DNA of 64,000 nucleotides from Balaenoptera acutorostrata (Eukaryota; Chordata; Mammalia; Artiodactyla; Balaenopteridae). The notes under the pieces are model-generated. The model searched no databases. It was not told where the DNA came from and saw nothing but the letters and a program-made list of their open reading frames with translations. The position numbers and the translations under genes are program-made. Location of the stretch: assembly GCF_949987535.1 (NCBI RefSeq), contig NC_080078.1, positions 29,222,942 to 29,286,941 of the forward strand, in the 5' to 3' direction. The stretch's first letter is position 1, and the number at the start of each line of letters is the position of its first letter. Positions 26,101 through 35,013 of this stretch are shown piece by piece.

Positions 26101-29100
26101 GTTTAGCTATAAAAGTCCTTATTTGGGGAGAGGAATTATTATGCTGGATTATTTGGGCAAAAAGTATTAAACAATACTTGTTTAGTTGTATATGGTGGAA
26201 CTGCTAGTTTCTACCCCTTTATCCCATCACTGTAAAGAATTTGCTAGCAAATATGGCTATATTACCAGTTCTTGGAATGAATTTCAACAGACAGCTATCA
26301 GTAAGGTATAAGCTGCCTTCTGGGAAAGAAAGCCATTATTTGTGTATGTGTGTGTATGGGGAAACTACTAGAGTTTAGCAAGTGACAGTTTGTAGAATTC
26401 TGGTATGGAATATAACGATTCTGGATTCTCTACTGTATGTCTACCATCATGAGAAAGTTCATTTTTGTCTTGAAGGCTTTATTTTGTTTGTTTTCTGGCA
26501 TGTGTTTTAAAAATATGAATTACCTCCAAGGGCAGAAGTGGAATAAAATGAGGGAATACTAGTGAGTATTGCTTTTAACATTTTTTTTCCCCATCTATAT
26601 GCTCTTTTAAAAAAAAATTATTGTGGTAAAAGACAGATAAATTTTACCATTAATGACATTTAGGTACATTCACAGTATTGTGCAGCCATCACCACTGTCT
26701 AGTTCCAGAACATTTTCATCACCCCAAAAGGAAACTACCTATTAAACAGTCAACGTGCTTTAAAGCTTAGCTGTTCAAAAAACCTTAGAAAAGTACATTC
26801 TTTGGATGTTTGGGGGATTGATAGGTAATGGAAACTATGTCTGTTAACTCCTGGAATTTAACAGTAATAATAAAAATTACATCCATAAAATTAAAATCCA
26901 AATTTTAGATTTAATGTTGTAATTTTGAAAAAGTAAAAAAGGCAAATGCTAGTTTATACTTGTTCTATTTGGAAATTATTAGGATGTGACAGATAAATCT
27001 TCTAATTGGCAGTTTGTACTTCTAGGATATGATTTTTTTCATTAAGTTCGTGTCATACAAATGTTATAAAGTTTCTTCACACTCAAAGAATTATTTTGGC
27101 TAATCAACAACCACAGAAAAATGTGACTTGCAAGTCTTCAGCAAACAGATAATTTTCCATTCTATAATGCAGTGAATGTGTCAAAAAATCTCCAATCTTG
27201 GTTTCTTTTTAAGCACAACGTGGAAGTTCTTGGAATCCTTTCCGATGATGTAGAAACTGATTCTGTAGCCCCAGGTGAAAACCTCAAAATCAGACTGAAA
27301 GGAATTGAAGAGGAGGAGATTCTTCCAGGGTTCATACTTTGTGATCCTAATAATCTTTGTCATTCTGGTCGCACATTTGATGCCCAGGTAAACCAGTTAT
27401 TGTAATTATCATGATGATGTTCACTGTCTAAATGAAACTAGAATTTAAATCTCCTTTGTCCCCATCATTGGTGACATGCCATTGTGTGCAGAAGGGGAAC
27501 TGAAATAGAATAAACCATATATAGAGATCACAACTGTGATGTGTATATCTCATACACATAAAGTCTTTAAGATGGTACAAGTACTGGGTAGGTAGTATTC
27601 TTTGTAAGTTCCCTTTTGTTTTTTATTTCCTGTTGATAATATATATTGATACTTACATTTTGCTCAAAGTGTTTTTCACTTTAAGTAGAGCATAGTTGCC
27701 TTAGAAGTCATGGTTTGTCTGTTCATTCAGAGCAAATAACTTTCCAGACAGAAAAACACACGTAATTTCTCCATGTCATTAGCAACGTGACCTCCCCAGG
27801 AGAATGAAAGAGTAAGTGATTGGTACAGCTCGCAGAATTTTTGAGTTCTAAGATACGATGACTAATCAAGTTAGATTTTGATGTCAGATACAAGGTTGTT
27901 AACTTTGGACCTTGGATACTGGGAAATGGATAAAACTATAAGTTCACATCTAGGAGGAAAAAACCTAGCATGTGAGCAGCAATGATTAATTCCTTGGTGG
28001 GGAGTATAGAGGAAAGCCTTCCCAGAGAAGAAAGTCTGCCTGTGTCTTTAAAGTTTGTGTGCTTGCCAAGAAGATCAGTGAGGTAAGGATATCAAAGTTC
28101 ATGCTTGGAGGTAAGGCAACCTGATCTACCACTTCTAACACAAAAATAAGTTGGTGCCCTATTGAGATTGTGAGTTACACATTCAATTCTTTTTTACCTA
28201 GGGATAAAGATGTGAATTTTTTTGTTTGACAGATAGTGATTATAGAGCACAAATCCATCATCTGCCCAGGTTATAATGCGGTGCTGCATATCCATACCTG
28301 TATTGAAGAAGTCGAAATAACAGTGAGTTTTAAGATAATTGAGGTTTTTGATTTAAGACCATTTCATCTTGATAATATTTGATCAGCAACAGTGATGTAT
28401 TCTTATTTGCACTTCTAGTATTAAAGATTCTTTTATTTGACATTATTCCAATCTCATCCTTTTTTCTTGGATAGGCCTTAATCTGCTTGGTAGACAAAAA
28501 ATCAGGAGAAAAAAGTAAGACTCGACCCCGTTTTGTGAAACAAGATCAAGTATGCATTGCCCGCTTGAGAACAGCAGGAACCATCTGCCTTGAGACCTTT
28601 AAAGACTTCCCTCAGATGGGTCGTTTTACTCTAAGAGATGAGGGTAAGCCTTTAAATTGATGTCTAGTGTTATATCTAAGATGCTTAGCTTTGGTAATCT
28701 TCATCTGAGTGCAGCGCACATTGCAAGTTCATAGGAAACTTGGATACTTGTTTTATAATATATTCATATAATAAATGTTTTATGAGTTGAATGAGTTGAA
28801 CAGCAGACAGACTTGACCACATCTGAGTAGTGATGCTCTAGATGAATAATCTTAATTTTAATATTTTGCAAGCAGTGGGTTTTGAGAGTCATTTTATTTA
28901 TTACTAAATAAGACATTTCTATGATGAAATCCTCTGTAATATGTGTGATTAAAACTCATCTTGAAGGACTCTATCCTGTAGAGCAAATTTTTTGCTAAGC
29001 AAGCCTCTGAGGTAGACATCTTTTTTTATGCTCAGAAGAAATCATTTTAAAATCAAATATGATAAACATTAACCACACTGAAATGGGGGGAGATAAAAGG

Positions 29101-30397
29101 GGTACACAGATTGATAGTCTTAACACCTAATATTTCAGAAGTTTAATATTCATGTTCTTTTGTGTGTGTGTCCATTTCTGCCTACCTGAATGGATTGGAA
29201 CAGCTGTAATTTTCTTATCTCACAGCCATGAAACTCTGGTATCATGGAAACAAAATGACTTTTATTAAACATTTCTCTATGGATTGTTATATTAACTTAG
29301 ATAACTATTTTAAGACTATGGAAAACTTTACATAAAAGTTCATGGTTCACTTGAAATACAGAATAGTCATTTCACGTATTAGTTCCAGTTTCATTCAGCA
29401 AAAACTTTACTGTATATCTACTGCATGGCAGGAGCCATGCCAAGCACTGGAAATACGATGAATATGGTCCCTGAGCCTTATTTTGGAGAAATCTGTATAA
29501 AGGTGGTATCCATTTGAAGTCATTATCTTAAAACTCTTCTTGGTGAAACTGGTTACTGGGTTTGTCCCATTAATATAACAAAATGAGAATTTTAGTTTCC
29601 TGATAAAATCAGGCAGAAGAAATTAATGTAGCAAGAATTTTTAGCCCCAGAATTTTTTTCTTTCTAAAGAGTAGTTGGCTTTTAGGTTTTTCACAAGATC
29701 TACATGGGTTTTGTATCTCTTATAATAGTACTGAGAGCCCTGTTTAACAGCTTTTAATGAGATAATTTACATACCATGAAATTGACCTGTTTTAAGTATA
29801 CAATTCAGTGAATCATGTTTACAGAGTTGTACAGTCATCCCCACATTCTAATTTTATAACATCTAGAACATCTAAAAAGGAACCCTAATACCTGTTTACG
29901 AAGTCACCACCTATTCCCACCCCTAGCCTTAGGCAACCATAAATCTACTTTTTCTCTCTGTTTGCCTTTTTTGGACACGACATATAAATAGAATCATATA
30001 GTTTGTGGCCTTTAGTGTCTAGTTTATTTTACTCAGCATGTTTTTGAGGTTCAGTCATGTTGTGGCATGTACTGTATGTAATTCATTCCCTTTTATTGCC
30101 AAATAGTATTCCATTGTACGGATATCCGCATTTTACTTCTCCAAACATAGATTTTTGAAAGAAAATCATATCTTCAGTTCCCCTCCATTAATCAGAAATC
30201 ATGTCTTTGATGGTAAAGCCAGTTAATTAGTAATTTACATTGTAAAATAATGATTTAAAATATGATTTAAAATAATAAGTTTTAATATCTTAAATAGCCT
30301 TGCTGTTAACTACTGAAAAGGTTTTTTAAAAATTTCATTTCTAGGTAAGACCATTGCAATTGGAAAAGTTCTGAAACTGGTTCCAGAGAAAGACTAA
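1225..30397 (+). CDS. GSPT1: GSPT1, eRF3a translation-termination GTPase (whole coding span, 15 exons)
   Basis: eRF3a binds eRF1, and its GTP hydrolysis drives peptide release at stop codons in the cytosol; it also links termination to PABP and to nonsense-mediated decay. Joining 15 exons at consensus GT/AG sites keeps the frame and gives 639 residues (human form 637). The N-terminus has 11 glycines at residues 6-16, then an overlapping PAM2 region (about 66-90) for PABPC1, which holds the AKPF IAP-binding motif at 73-76. The EF-Tu-like GTPase core follows: P-loop GHVDAGKS at 221-228, DAPG at 298-301, NKMD at 360-363, SGLTG near 402. Two C-terminal beta-barrels bind eRF1. The ATG at 1225 has A at -3 and G at +4. 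A shorter form could start at Met141 (MELSEP) in exon 3. No frame break is seen; this is GSPT1 rather than the intronless paralogue GSPT2. Confidence 0.97.
1580..4285 (+). other. GSPT1 intron 1, first part
   Basis: The CpG island continues to about 2060 and then stops abruptly. A ZNF143-like motif sits at about 2158-2180. The rest is unique intron without a repeat I can name; ORFs on either strand are GC-rich shadows. Confidence 0.6.
4286..4652 (-). mobile_element. Solo MLT1-type LTR (ERVL-MaLR)
   Basis: The minus strand reads as an ERVL-MaLR long terminal repeat. It has the typical start (ctacggcctgaatgttttgc-like), the GAGGGC/CCTCATGA block and the AATAAATTTCTGTTG poly(A) region, seen inverted at about 4346-4362. 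No internal viral genes are present. An ancient solo LTR, subfamily not assigned. Confidence 0.7.
4906..5035 (-). mobile_element. L1M 3'-end fragment, antisense
   Basis: Poly-T followed by the old L1 3' motif ataccataaaattcacc, then ttcagtggttttttagtat. A short 5'-truncated copy in GSPT1 intron 1. Confidence 0.7.
5518..5647 (-). mobile_element. CHR short SINE, antisense
   Basis: Reverse complement begins gggaattccctggcggtcc, with an A-box-like ggtccagtggtt, a B-box-like GGTTCCATCCC and an A-rich tail. Flanking taaaccttyttt direct repeats (about 5508 and 5653) mark the target duplication. Confidence 0.85.
5648..6924 (+). other. GSPT1 intron 1, mostly unique
   Basis: Contains a weak antisense L2-like piece at about 5990-6075 (tgctgtgctaggcacttgaa) and short homopolymers. 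Nothing else recognised. Confidence 0.45.
6925..7090 (+). mobile_element. Cetartiodactyl L1 3'UTR end, sense
   Basis: Contains the characteristic ctacaaggatatattgtaca, then caggaatatagcc-like and ttgtacacctgaaacttac motifs, and ends ctacctcaatttaaa before an A-rich tail. Confidence 0.75.
7465..7615 (-). repeat. MIR SINE, antisense
   Basis: Diverged MIR core read backwards: cagatgaagaaactgaagcc, then aaggtcactcacagattt and gaatccaaatttgcc. An old mammalian-wide repeat. Confidence 0.7.
7745..7975 (-). repeat. MIR SINE, antisense
   Basis: Reads tttattgagcagttaccacg, then cccatttttacagataagaa and ggttcagagaagctaaa, the reverse complement of the MIR core and tail. Confidence 0.7.
8233..8519 (-). 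mobile_element. CHR-2-like long SINE, antisense
   Basis: Minus strand starts gggcttccctggtggcgcag with a pol III A box TGGCGCAGTGG and a B box GGTTCGAGCCC, and ends in a TAAA-rich tail. Target duplication gtgtgttttt on both sides. Belongs to the subgroup with gcgatgaagagtgg-like and gcaaagaaacgaagac-like 3' motifs. Apparent ORFs through it are not genes. Confidence 0.92.
9125..9335. mobile_element. MER5A-type hAT-Charlie MITE
   Basis: Contains acatgtggctatttaatttt, then aaattcagttccttggtca, gccacatgg and gcacagatatagcacatttc, the usual MER5A order. Confidence 0.75.
9393..9730 (-). mobile_element. CHR-2-like long SINE, antisense
   Basis: Head gggcttccctggtggcgcag at the right end, long T-run plus (TTTA)n at the left end. 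Target duplication tactttttttctt on both sides (about 9387 and 9733). Very close to the copies at 8233 and 19831. Confidence 0.92.
10075..10385 (-). mobile_element. L1M 3' fragment, antisense
   Basis: Contains gaacaattcagtggcattca, then catttttatcaccccaaaag, cttctggcaaccaccaatct and ggaatggtataacatgtgac, the standard antisense 3' order of old mammalian L1. Confidence 0.8.
10386..11819 (+). other. GSPT1 intron 1, unique stretch
   Basis: A short (TG)n at about 10874-10890 and a weak MIR-like tail at about 11585-11670. Nothing else recognised. Confidence 0.45.
11820..12015 (-). repeat. MIR SINE, antisense
   Basis: Reads tgttgaatatctactaggtg, then tctcatttaatcttgtctgg and gccaggatttaaagccagga. 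A diverged MIR in reverse. Confidence 0.6.
12537..12658 (-). mobile_element. CHR short SINE, antisense
   Basis: Minus-strand head gggagttccctggtggtct, B-box-like GGTTCAATCCC, tail T-rich at left. Imperfect flanking direct repeat gaaattac / ggaattac. Confidence 0.85.
12890..13165 (-). mobile_element. Cetartiodactyl L1 3'UTR, antisense
   Basis: Contains tataacaaagtgaatcagct, then gcgtctccctcccatcctcc, aaagcactgagctgatctcc and tcccactagctatctatttt. A simple T/A-rich run lies just upstream (12748-12780). Confidence 0.8.
13166..13990 (+). other. GSPT1 intron 1, last part
   Basis: AT-rich unique intron leading to the exon 2 acceptor. No repeat or gene recognised. Confidence 0.5.
13991..14035 (+). 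CDS. GSPT1: GSPT1 exon 2
   Basis: A 45 bp exon between acceptor aaacag and donor gtaatt. It encodes [19 protein letters not shown] residues 119-134, phase 1 on both sides, in the disordered N-terminal arm. It is too short to appear as an ORF; the call rests on frame continuity and family similarity. Confidence 0.92.
14154..14195 (+). CDS. GSPT1: GSPT1 exon 3
   Basis: A 42 bp exon between acceptor gtctag and donor gtaaga, residues 134-148. It contains Met141 (MELSEP), the usual start of the shorter eRF3a form. Phase 1 on both sides, so skipping it or exon 2 would keep the frame. Confidence 0.92.
14935..15162 (+). CDS. GSPT1: GSPT1 exon 4
   Basis: A 228 bp exon, acceptor attcag and donor gtaagt, residues 148-224. 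It carries an acidic stretch ([12 protein letters not shown]) and then the first GTPase strand [11 protein letters not shown]. The P-loop is split by the next intron. Confidence 0.96.
15163..17064 (+). other. GSPT1 introns 4 and 5, unique parts
   Basis: Apart from the 34 bp exon 5 (16186-16219), nothing recognisable: no SINE, no LINE, no ORF with family features. Confidence 0.5.
16186..16219 (+). CDS. GSPT1: GSPT1 exon 5
   Basis: A 34 bp exon, acceptor ttttag and donor gtaagt. It encodes [11 protein letters not shown], completing the G1/P-loop (GHVDAGKS) across the exon 4-5 junction. Confidence 0.95.
17065..17760 (-). mobile_element. Old L1M 3'UTR fragment, antisense
   Basis: Matches in order the antisense 3' part of an old L1: ctgaaataattttagactta, then ccagtttttccaccagtgtc, gtctccttagtctcctccaa, cctcaatttgggtttgactg and gttaaggtgttgtctgccag. 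Subfamily not assigned. Confidence 0.6.
17858..17935 (+). CDS. GSPT1: GSPT1 exon 6
   Basis: A 78 bp exon, acceptor tttcag and donor gtaaac, residues 235-261 ([20 protein letters not shown] and on). This is the start of switch I of the GTPase domain. Confidence 0.96.
17936..19037 (+). other. GSPT1 intron 6
   Basis: AT-rich intron with a T-run near 18457. No repeat family recognised. Confidence 0.5.
19038..19218 (+). CDS. GSPT1: GSPT1 exon 7
   Basis: A 181 bp exon, acceptor tttcag and donor gtaagg, residues 261-321. It carries the switch I threonine region (DKGKTVEVG) and the G3 motif DAPG at 298-301, followed by [20 protein letters not shown]. Confidence 0.97.
19831..20191 (+). mobile_element. 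CHR-2-like long SINE, sense, next to the exon 8 acceptor
   Basis: Head gggcttccctggtggcgcag, A box TGGCGCAGTGG and B box GGTTCGAGCCC; body ends ccaacacagcc before about 16 TAAA repeats (20093-20155), then TA and A runs. Target duplication aagaataaactgttt at 19816-19830 and aagagtaaactgttt at 20192-20206. Long ORFs through it on both strands are repeat translations. Confidence 0.95.
20093..20155 (+). repeat. (TAAA)n microsatellite in SINE tail
   Basis: About 16 near-perfect TAAA units forming the SINE tail, directly followed by (TA)n and an A-run. Likely polymorphic. Confidence 0.9.
20222..20376 (+). CDS. GSPT1: GSPT1 exon 8
   Basis: A 155 bp exon, acceptor ggaatag and donor gtaagt, residues 322-373. 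It contains the G4 motif NKMD at 360-363. Its acceptor has a long SINE inserted just upstream, leaving 15 bp of native intron after the duplicated target site. Confidence 0.97.
20553..20693 (+). CDS. GSPT1: GSPT1 exon 9
   Basis: A 141 bp exon, acceptor attaatag and donor gtaagt, residues 373-420. It contains the G5-like MPCSGLTG segment and ends in DFCPWYI. Confidence 0.97.
20806..21365 (-). mobile_element. Old L1 ORF2 fragment, antisense
   Basis: Contains gtcccttatcagatatgcga, then ttctcccattctgtgggctg, gatggtgtcctttgaagcac, atcaatttctgcaaaaaggc and ttgcattgaatttgtagatc. These are reverse-transcribed L1 ORF2 3' landmarks in order, with gaps. Old and decayed. Confidence 0.85.
21753..21846 (+). 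CDS. GSPT1: GSPT1 exon 10
   Basis: A 94 bp exon, acceptor tctcag and donor gtaccc, residues 420-451 ([20 protein letters not shown] and on). It forms the link from the GTPase domain to the second domain. Confidence 0.96.
21955..22215 (-). mobile_element. Decayed L1-like fragment, antisense
   Basis: Resembles the antisense L1 ORF2 end: ggttatatattattcagtga, then agtaaaactgctgga, acatgaccaccagcaagc and agcctcaccaacactgg. Strongly diverged. Confidence 0.5.
22681..22761 (+). CDS. GSPT1: GSPT1 exon 11
   Basis: An 81 bp exon, acceptor aaacag and donor gtaaga, residues 452-478 ([20 protein letters not shown] and on). It belongs to beta-barrel domain 2. Confidence 0.96.
23010..23345 (-). mobile_element. 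CHR-2-like long SINE, antisense
   Basis: Minus-strand head gggcttccctggtggcacag. Contains the repeated agtagttgtggc motif of the long form. Target duplication caactccgtt / caactccatt. It has interrupted an older antisense MIR whose remnant is at about 23347-23460. Confidence 0.92.
23347..23460 (-). repeat. MIR remnant, antisense
   Basis: Reads ttataggaagtaaatggtta, then agtgacttgc and agtaagtgagccagggatg, as in the reverse MIR core. Confidence 0.55.
23832..24207 (-). mobile_element. CHR-2-like long SINE, antisense
   Basis: Head at right (ggggacctccttggtggca), T-run at left. Target duplication ctgagaatttcttt on both sides. An internal agtagttgtggtacatgggc unit is duplicated in tandem (about 24007-24050). 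Confidence 0.9.
24515..24690 (+). mobile_element. L1M 3' end, sense
   Basis: Contains ttaatgcgtatagagtttcc, then gatggttgtacaccattgtg, ccactgaattgtacaatgta and tatcacaacagaaag, the 3' end of an old L1. Confidence 0.7.
24935..26005 (+). mobile_element. Old L1 ORF2 3' part, sense, split by a SINE
   Basis: Carries ORF2 3' landmarks in order: aaacacatgaaaagatgctc, ggatgtggagaaattggaac and gggtatataccctaaagaat, then after the SINE catagcagcattattcacaa, caacatggatgaacctggag and aataagccagacacaaaaag. Full of stops and not functional. Confidence 0.85.
25433..25750 (+). mobile_element. CHR-2-like long SINE, sense, nested in L1
   Basis: Head gacttccctggtggcgcag, B box GGTTCGAGCCC, tail aattaattaattaat. 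Target duplication aactgatgctca / aactgatgttca inside the L1. Confidence 0.92.
26006..27213 (+). other. GSPT1 intron 11, last part
   Basis: Holds an antisense old L1 3' piece at about 26605-26755 (gtgcagccatcaccactgtc and cattttcatcaccccaaaag). The rest is AT-rich unique intron. Confidence 0.6.
27214..27387 (+). CDS. GSPT1: GSPT1 exon 12
   Basis: A 174 bp exon, acceptor ttttaag and donor gtaaac, residues 479-536 ([20 protein letters not shown] and on). It spans the end of domain 2 and the start of domain 3. Confidence 0.96.
28233..28322 (+). CDS. GSPT1: GSPT1 exon 13
   Basis: A 90 bp exon, acceptor tgacag and donor gtgagt, residues 537-566 ([20 protein letters not shown] and on). It lies in the eRF1-binding C-terminal barrel. 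Confidence 0.95.
28475..28643 (+). CDS. GSPT1: GSPT1 exon 14
   Basis: A 169 bp exon, acceptor ggatag and donor gtaagc, residues 567-623. It includes the beta-hairpin [10 protein letters not shown], whose glycine (Gly577 here) corresponds by position to human Gly575. Confidence 0.97.
28644..29739 (+). other. GSPT1 intron 14, first part
   Basis: Mostly unique. A weak antisense L2-like piece lies at about 29395-29480 (atgccaagcactggaaatac). Confidence 0.45.
29740..30135 (-). mobile_element. L1M 3' fragment, antisense
   Basis: Contains ttacataccatgaaattgac, then tacaattcagtgaatcatg, cttaggcaaccataaatcta, ttttactcagcatgtttttg and tagtattccattgtacggat, the old L1 antisense order. Confidence 0.8.
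30345..30397 (+). CDS. GSPT1: GSPT1 exon 15 (coding part) with stop
   Basis: Acceptor ttctag, residues 623-639 ([17 protein letters not shown]), stop TAA at 30395-30397. The C-terminus is the family's invariant end. Confidence 0.97.
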
Positions 30398-30814
30398 GCA
30401 TTTTCTTGATGACGCTGCACAATACTGTGAGGAAAATTGACTGCAAAAGCCTACTTCACACCGCCTACTCTTATTTTCTGCCCATTGACAAACCTCTCCC
30501 CATGTTTTGCAAAGACAAAAATTCACAGCAAAAGTCCACATTATGTCAGCTTTCTCATATTGAGAGCTCTGCTATGCCACTGTTGAATTTTTCCCTAGAT
30601 TTTTTTCTTCCCCTCTCAAACTCTGCTTCCTTGGACAGATTTGGCAATAGCTTTGTAAGTGATGTGGACATAATTGCCTACAATAATGAAAACCTACCAG
30701 GAACTTTTTTATTTTTCATTTCCCCTTAGGCATACTTAGTCTTGTTTTCCCCTAGGCAGATCATTCTGAGTGTGCGAGTGTGTGTGCACATGTTACAAAG
30801 ACAACTACCATGTT

Positions 30815-30820
30815 AATAAA
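30815..30820 (+). promoter_or_regulatory. GSPT1: Proximal GSPT1 poly(A) signal AATAAA
   Basis: Canonical hexamer 418 nt after the stop codon, preceded by a GT-rich run (gtgtgcgagtgtgtgtgc at about 30767-30787). A GT-rich element is more usual downstream, so use is plausible but unproven. Confidence 0.55.
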
Positions 30821-33800
30821 ATATTCAATTTGAAACCCTTTTCGGTATTTGAATTGCTTTTGAATAATGTTTTTTATCTGGATGTAACATTGTTGCATTA
30901 GCTTTTTAACTTTACCAAGTAATTGAGTACATTTTATTACTTGGACTTTTCTAAACTTTCCTTATCCACTACTTTAAATGAGGCATTTACAAACAATGTT
31001 CAAGTTTGTATTAAAAGAAAATTAGTTTGACCCCTTCTTTTGATGGTTAATGCATACATACAATATCTTTATGCAACTGTGACACTGCTTTATTAGGTCT
31101 ACCAGTTTCTGCCAATTTATATTTTAACATTTCTTAAACACAGTAAGTGGTTTTAAAATACAAGAACAGCATACTGTAGTTTTTATAAGTATAAAGCATA
31201 ATAAAATTGTACCCCTACAAAAAATTCCATTAACTTGTTAAATTAATGGAATTTACAATAAAGACAGTATGTTGAGACCTGGCAGAAATGCCTCCTTTAG
31301 TATTTGTAAGAGCTGCATGCATCTAATATGAAAACTGTATCAACTGCAAGTGCCAGTTCTACAAATTACTCAGTTTATTGTTTGTTTGTATTAGTAATTT
31401 TAAAGGCTGGATGATCCTTGCTGATTAAAGCTAAATTTCATCCAGCAACTAAATGAACACATTTTTAGAACCATCAGAATCTGCACAGACTAAAGTTAAC
31501 AGTGATAAATAGAATCAAGCACAGTGTAAGTTTTTCTCAATTTTTCGAAATTGACTTTTTTCTTGAAATTTGCTAAATTATGATTTGGATGAACCGCAAT
31601 GCAGCATTGTGGATTTTAGATCAAAGGCTGACTTTCTGTTATAACTGTGTCACAACTTTGAAATCTTTTAATGAGAATAAATGGGGAATGGAAGGGACAC
31701 TTTCTGGGTTTATTGGATGCCCCCTTTATCAAAGACTTGGCCTCTTTTAGATTCGTTTATCTCTAAATAAGATGATACTTTGTAATTGTGTATTTAATGA
31801 CATGTCCCTTCCCTGTAATCTTCTGCCTCAGAAAAGAAAAGCCTAGTCAGACTGCATTTATTTCCAGTCACAAAACATAAAAATTAATCTAATCCTGTTC
31901 TCTTAACTGTAAAATTGCCATTCATTTCATGAATGAGGCCATATCTTATGGACAGAGCATAGCTACTGTCCTGCAGCGTCCTATAACTATACTCATGGCT
32001 ATTAAAATTGCATGAAATTTAAATAAATTTTATTATGTCTGCAAATCTCTGGGCTTTTATTTTTCTGGGATATGTGGGAGCTTTAATCAGTGCATAGTAA
32101 CTCTTTTTCTACTTCCAAGTTAATTAGAACAAAATACTAGCAATTGCTTGGATTTTAATGAATCTTTAAAAGCTCAAGAGTCATTGAAATTAATTCCAGA
32201 GATAGATTTCCATTTTTAAATTGAACACATTTTTAAAAAACCAGTTATGTTTGCTATTAAAACATTTACACTTTTAGGATATTATGTGCATGTTGCCAAG
32301 ACTCAAGTAAAATGACATGGATATCAACTGTGAAGGGCCTACCTCTTAAAAAAAAAAAGAATAATTATGAAATAAAAATTTCAATGGATTCTTGTACATT
32401 TATGCAAATAAGATTATTTAGAAGAAACCTCATTGTTAATTTAACCAACACCATACATTTTTGTGGGCTTTGAAGTTCTTTGGGAAGAATGCTCACTTAA
32501 ACTTGACGCATTTTAAACTCATTACACTGCCTGGTTACTTGGATGGGCAAATATGTCAAGTGAACTGGCAGTGTGTGGAGATGTTGGGCCTTTAAAAAGC
32601 AATACAGATTCCTATGCTGTCATTTTGTCTTCCGTAAGTACAAACGTGTTTATATTGTTGACAAGGCAAAAATAGGGTAATTGGCTGCAGACTTAGGATA
32701 TTACAGACCTAAACATTTTTTTCCTCTTTAGCATAGATATGTTAGAATCACAATTTTCTTTGCATTAATGATGTTCTTTATACAGCTTTCATGATATATT
32801 ATTTATAGTTTTTTAAATTAATGAAATGAATTTAAGAAAGATATTGAAATAAACATCTAAGTAATGGCCATTTTAAATCCTATTTCTTACTGTGGGAGAA
32901 GGGGAAATATAGCATTTGCTTCTTGTTTTTAATTTGCAAACAGAACTTATCCAATGAAAATTATGTAAAATCAAACCAAAAGAGATGGACTGAGTACATA
33001 TAATGCCATGAAACTAAGTGACAAATAGTAAAGTGTTCTTGAGTAAATAAGCCCATGTATATTTGTTTTGAATTGAAAGTCTTGAAATATGTGATAATTG
33101 AATGTAAAAACTTTGTAAATTATAAAAGAATACAGGTTGTTCACTGTAACAAGAGGTAATTCATACTTGTCTGCTAGTTACATCAACTACAAGAACTGCT
33201 TTTACAATATGGGATGGACTTTGAACGTGATGCAACTGAACAGTTACAGGCATCCTCAGCTGAAGTACTGCAGATATTCTGGGTCATACTTTCAACCAGC
33301 CGCAGTTTTGCAACCCAAGAAAAAGGTGAACTTATGGTCAAAAACTGCTTCCATGATGAATTTTTGAAAAAAATCAACTAAACAACTCCCTGGCAATCTT
33401 CAGAAAACACTAGTTGTGACTGTAATTACTCCGTGGTCTTTGATGGCTGTTCCACATGACAGCACTCTAGCACCTTTCCTCATTGGCATGGACTTCCTCG
33501 TGGACTGCTGCTTCGTGGATGACAGCTTCACTGCTTTGGGTAGGAATTTAAGGTAGTCGAGGGACAGTTTTTATTGTAGCTCTTAACATCACGCAACTTT
33601 CAGCTTTTAAAAACCCTTTGTGAAAATTCTGGTAACAGCACTATAGCTCTGACTGTAGGATGACTAAATTTTCAGCGTTGGCCTATCTTATCAGAATAAA
33701 CTGTGCCATTAATCCTCTCACAGACATATACACGTAAGGTAGATAGCAATCAACAGAATTTAGGGGACGATTTTCTGTCTCCAAATAATATGGCTTATAT

Positions 33801-35013
33801 TTCCTCCAGCTAATTTTTCAGTGATTATAGCAGATGCCATCTAATACATTTATGATCTTCTTTCTCTAGAAATCTTGCCATGGCAGCAACTTGTTATATA
33901 AATGTAATTACACGTGCACAACTTTGAGTTCAAAGACTTAGTAGGTTTAAATTTAGCAGTCAGTTGGTTATATTAGATTTCATAGTAAATGGAATAGGAA
34001 GTGTTATTTTCCTGTAGTTCAGTGGATTCCATTTGAACCAATTTACTGCCAAATTTCAGGTAGGGTAAATCTGGTTCAACTAGTGATGGTTTTGGCTCTA
34101 GGATATTCTTAAATTTCCATATCCTAGAACATATTGAGTCTTCCCTTCAGTAAATACACTTTTCACATACCTCTAATCCTATGCTTCCTTGAAACAGTAA
34201 TGTGCTAGCTGAGTTGTTTACTAAGAAATGTTTTAAGGGCCTGGAGGTGTGGGAGTGTTGGAGTGTTCTCCAAAATAAGGGAGAAGCAGATAGGCACCAT
34301 GTCTGATTAGGCAGAAAATTAGGCAGGATTTCTTCATCAATTCTCAGAACGGTAATTGTCTTTTCTGCCTTGCCACACATGCCACTGTGCCCTTTAAACC
34401 TCAGGTTTGTGGACAGCAAAGGTAGAATTACATTTTGTGCTTCCTGAGGCTACCCTCTGCCAGGCACATTACCTTAGTGCTTCAGATGTCAGCCCAAGTC
34501 CCTGCTACCTCCTTTCCTGCTGCCCGGGAAGAGTGTTTGTGCTGGAGCTGGAGCTCCTGCACTCCTCAGGTGACCATCCACATGCATTAGGTGAAAACTG
34601 AGGTCTGAGCCCAGAAGGTCTACATTTTAAGGACTCATATGGGGCTCTCAGAAATTGACACACCTCTTAGTTAACTAGTTTCTTCTCTTTGCTCTAAAAC
34701 AAATGTGGCTCTCTCTCAGGCCAGGATTTAGTGACTAGTTTTCACTAGACAGCAGGTTAATACCTAGCTCTCATTTTTTAAAAAGCAGAATTAAAGGGAA
34801 CTGATTAGGTTTGCTGGGTTTTTAACCTAATTCCAAAGCATGGCAGAATGCTCTAGGTAGGAATTATGGGAATCCAAGGTAAAGAAACCTTTTTCTTATG
34901 ATTTGTAGCTACCTACTGTGCCTGACTTGGTGCCTGTGTGAGGATTAAGCCCTTAGTCTGCTCTTGCAATTATTCAAATGACTGAAGTTAAAAAAATTTG
35001 CTTTTGTAATAAC

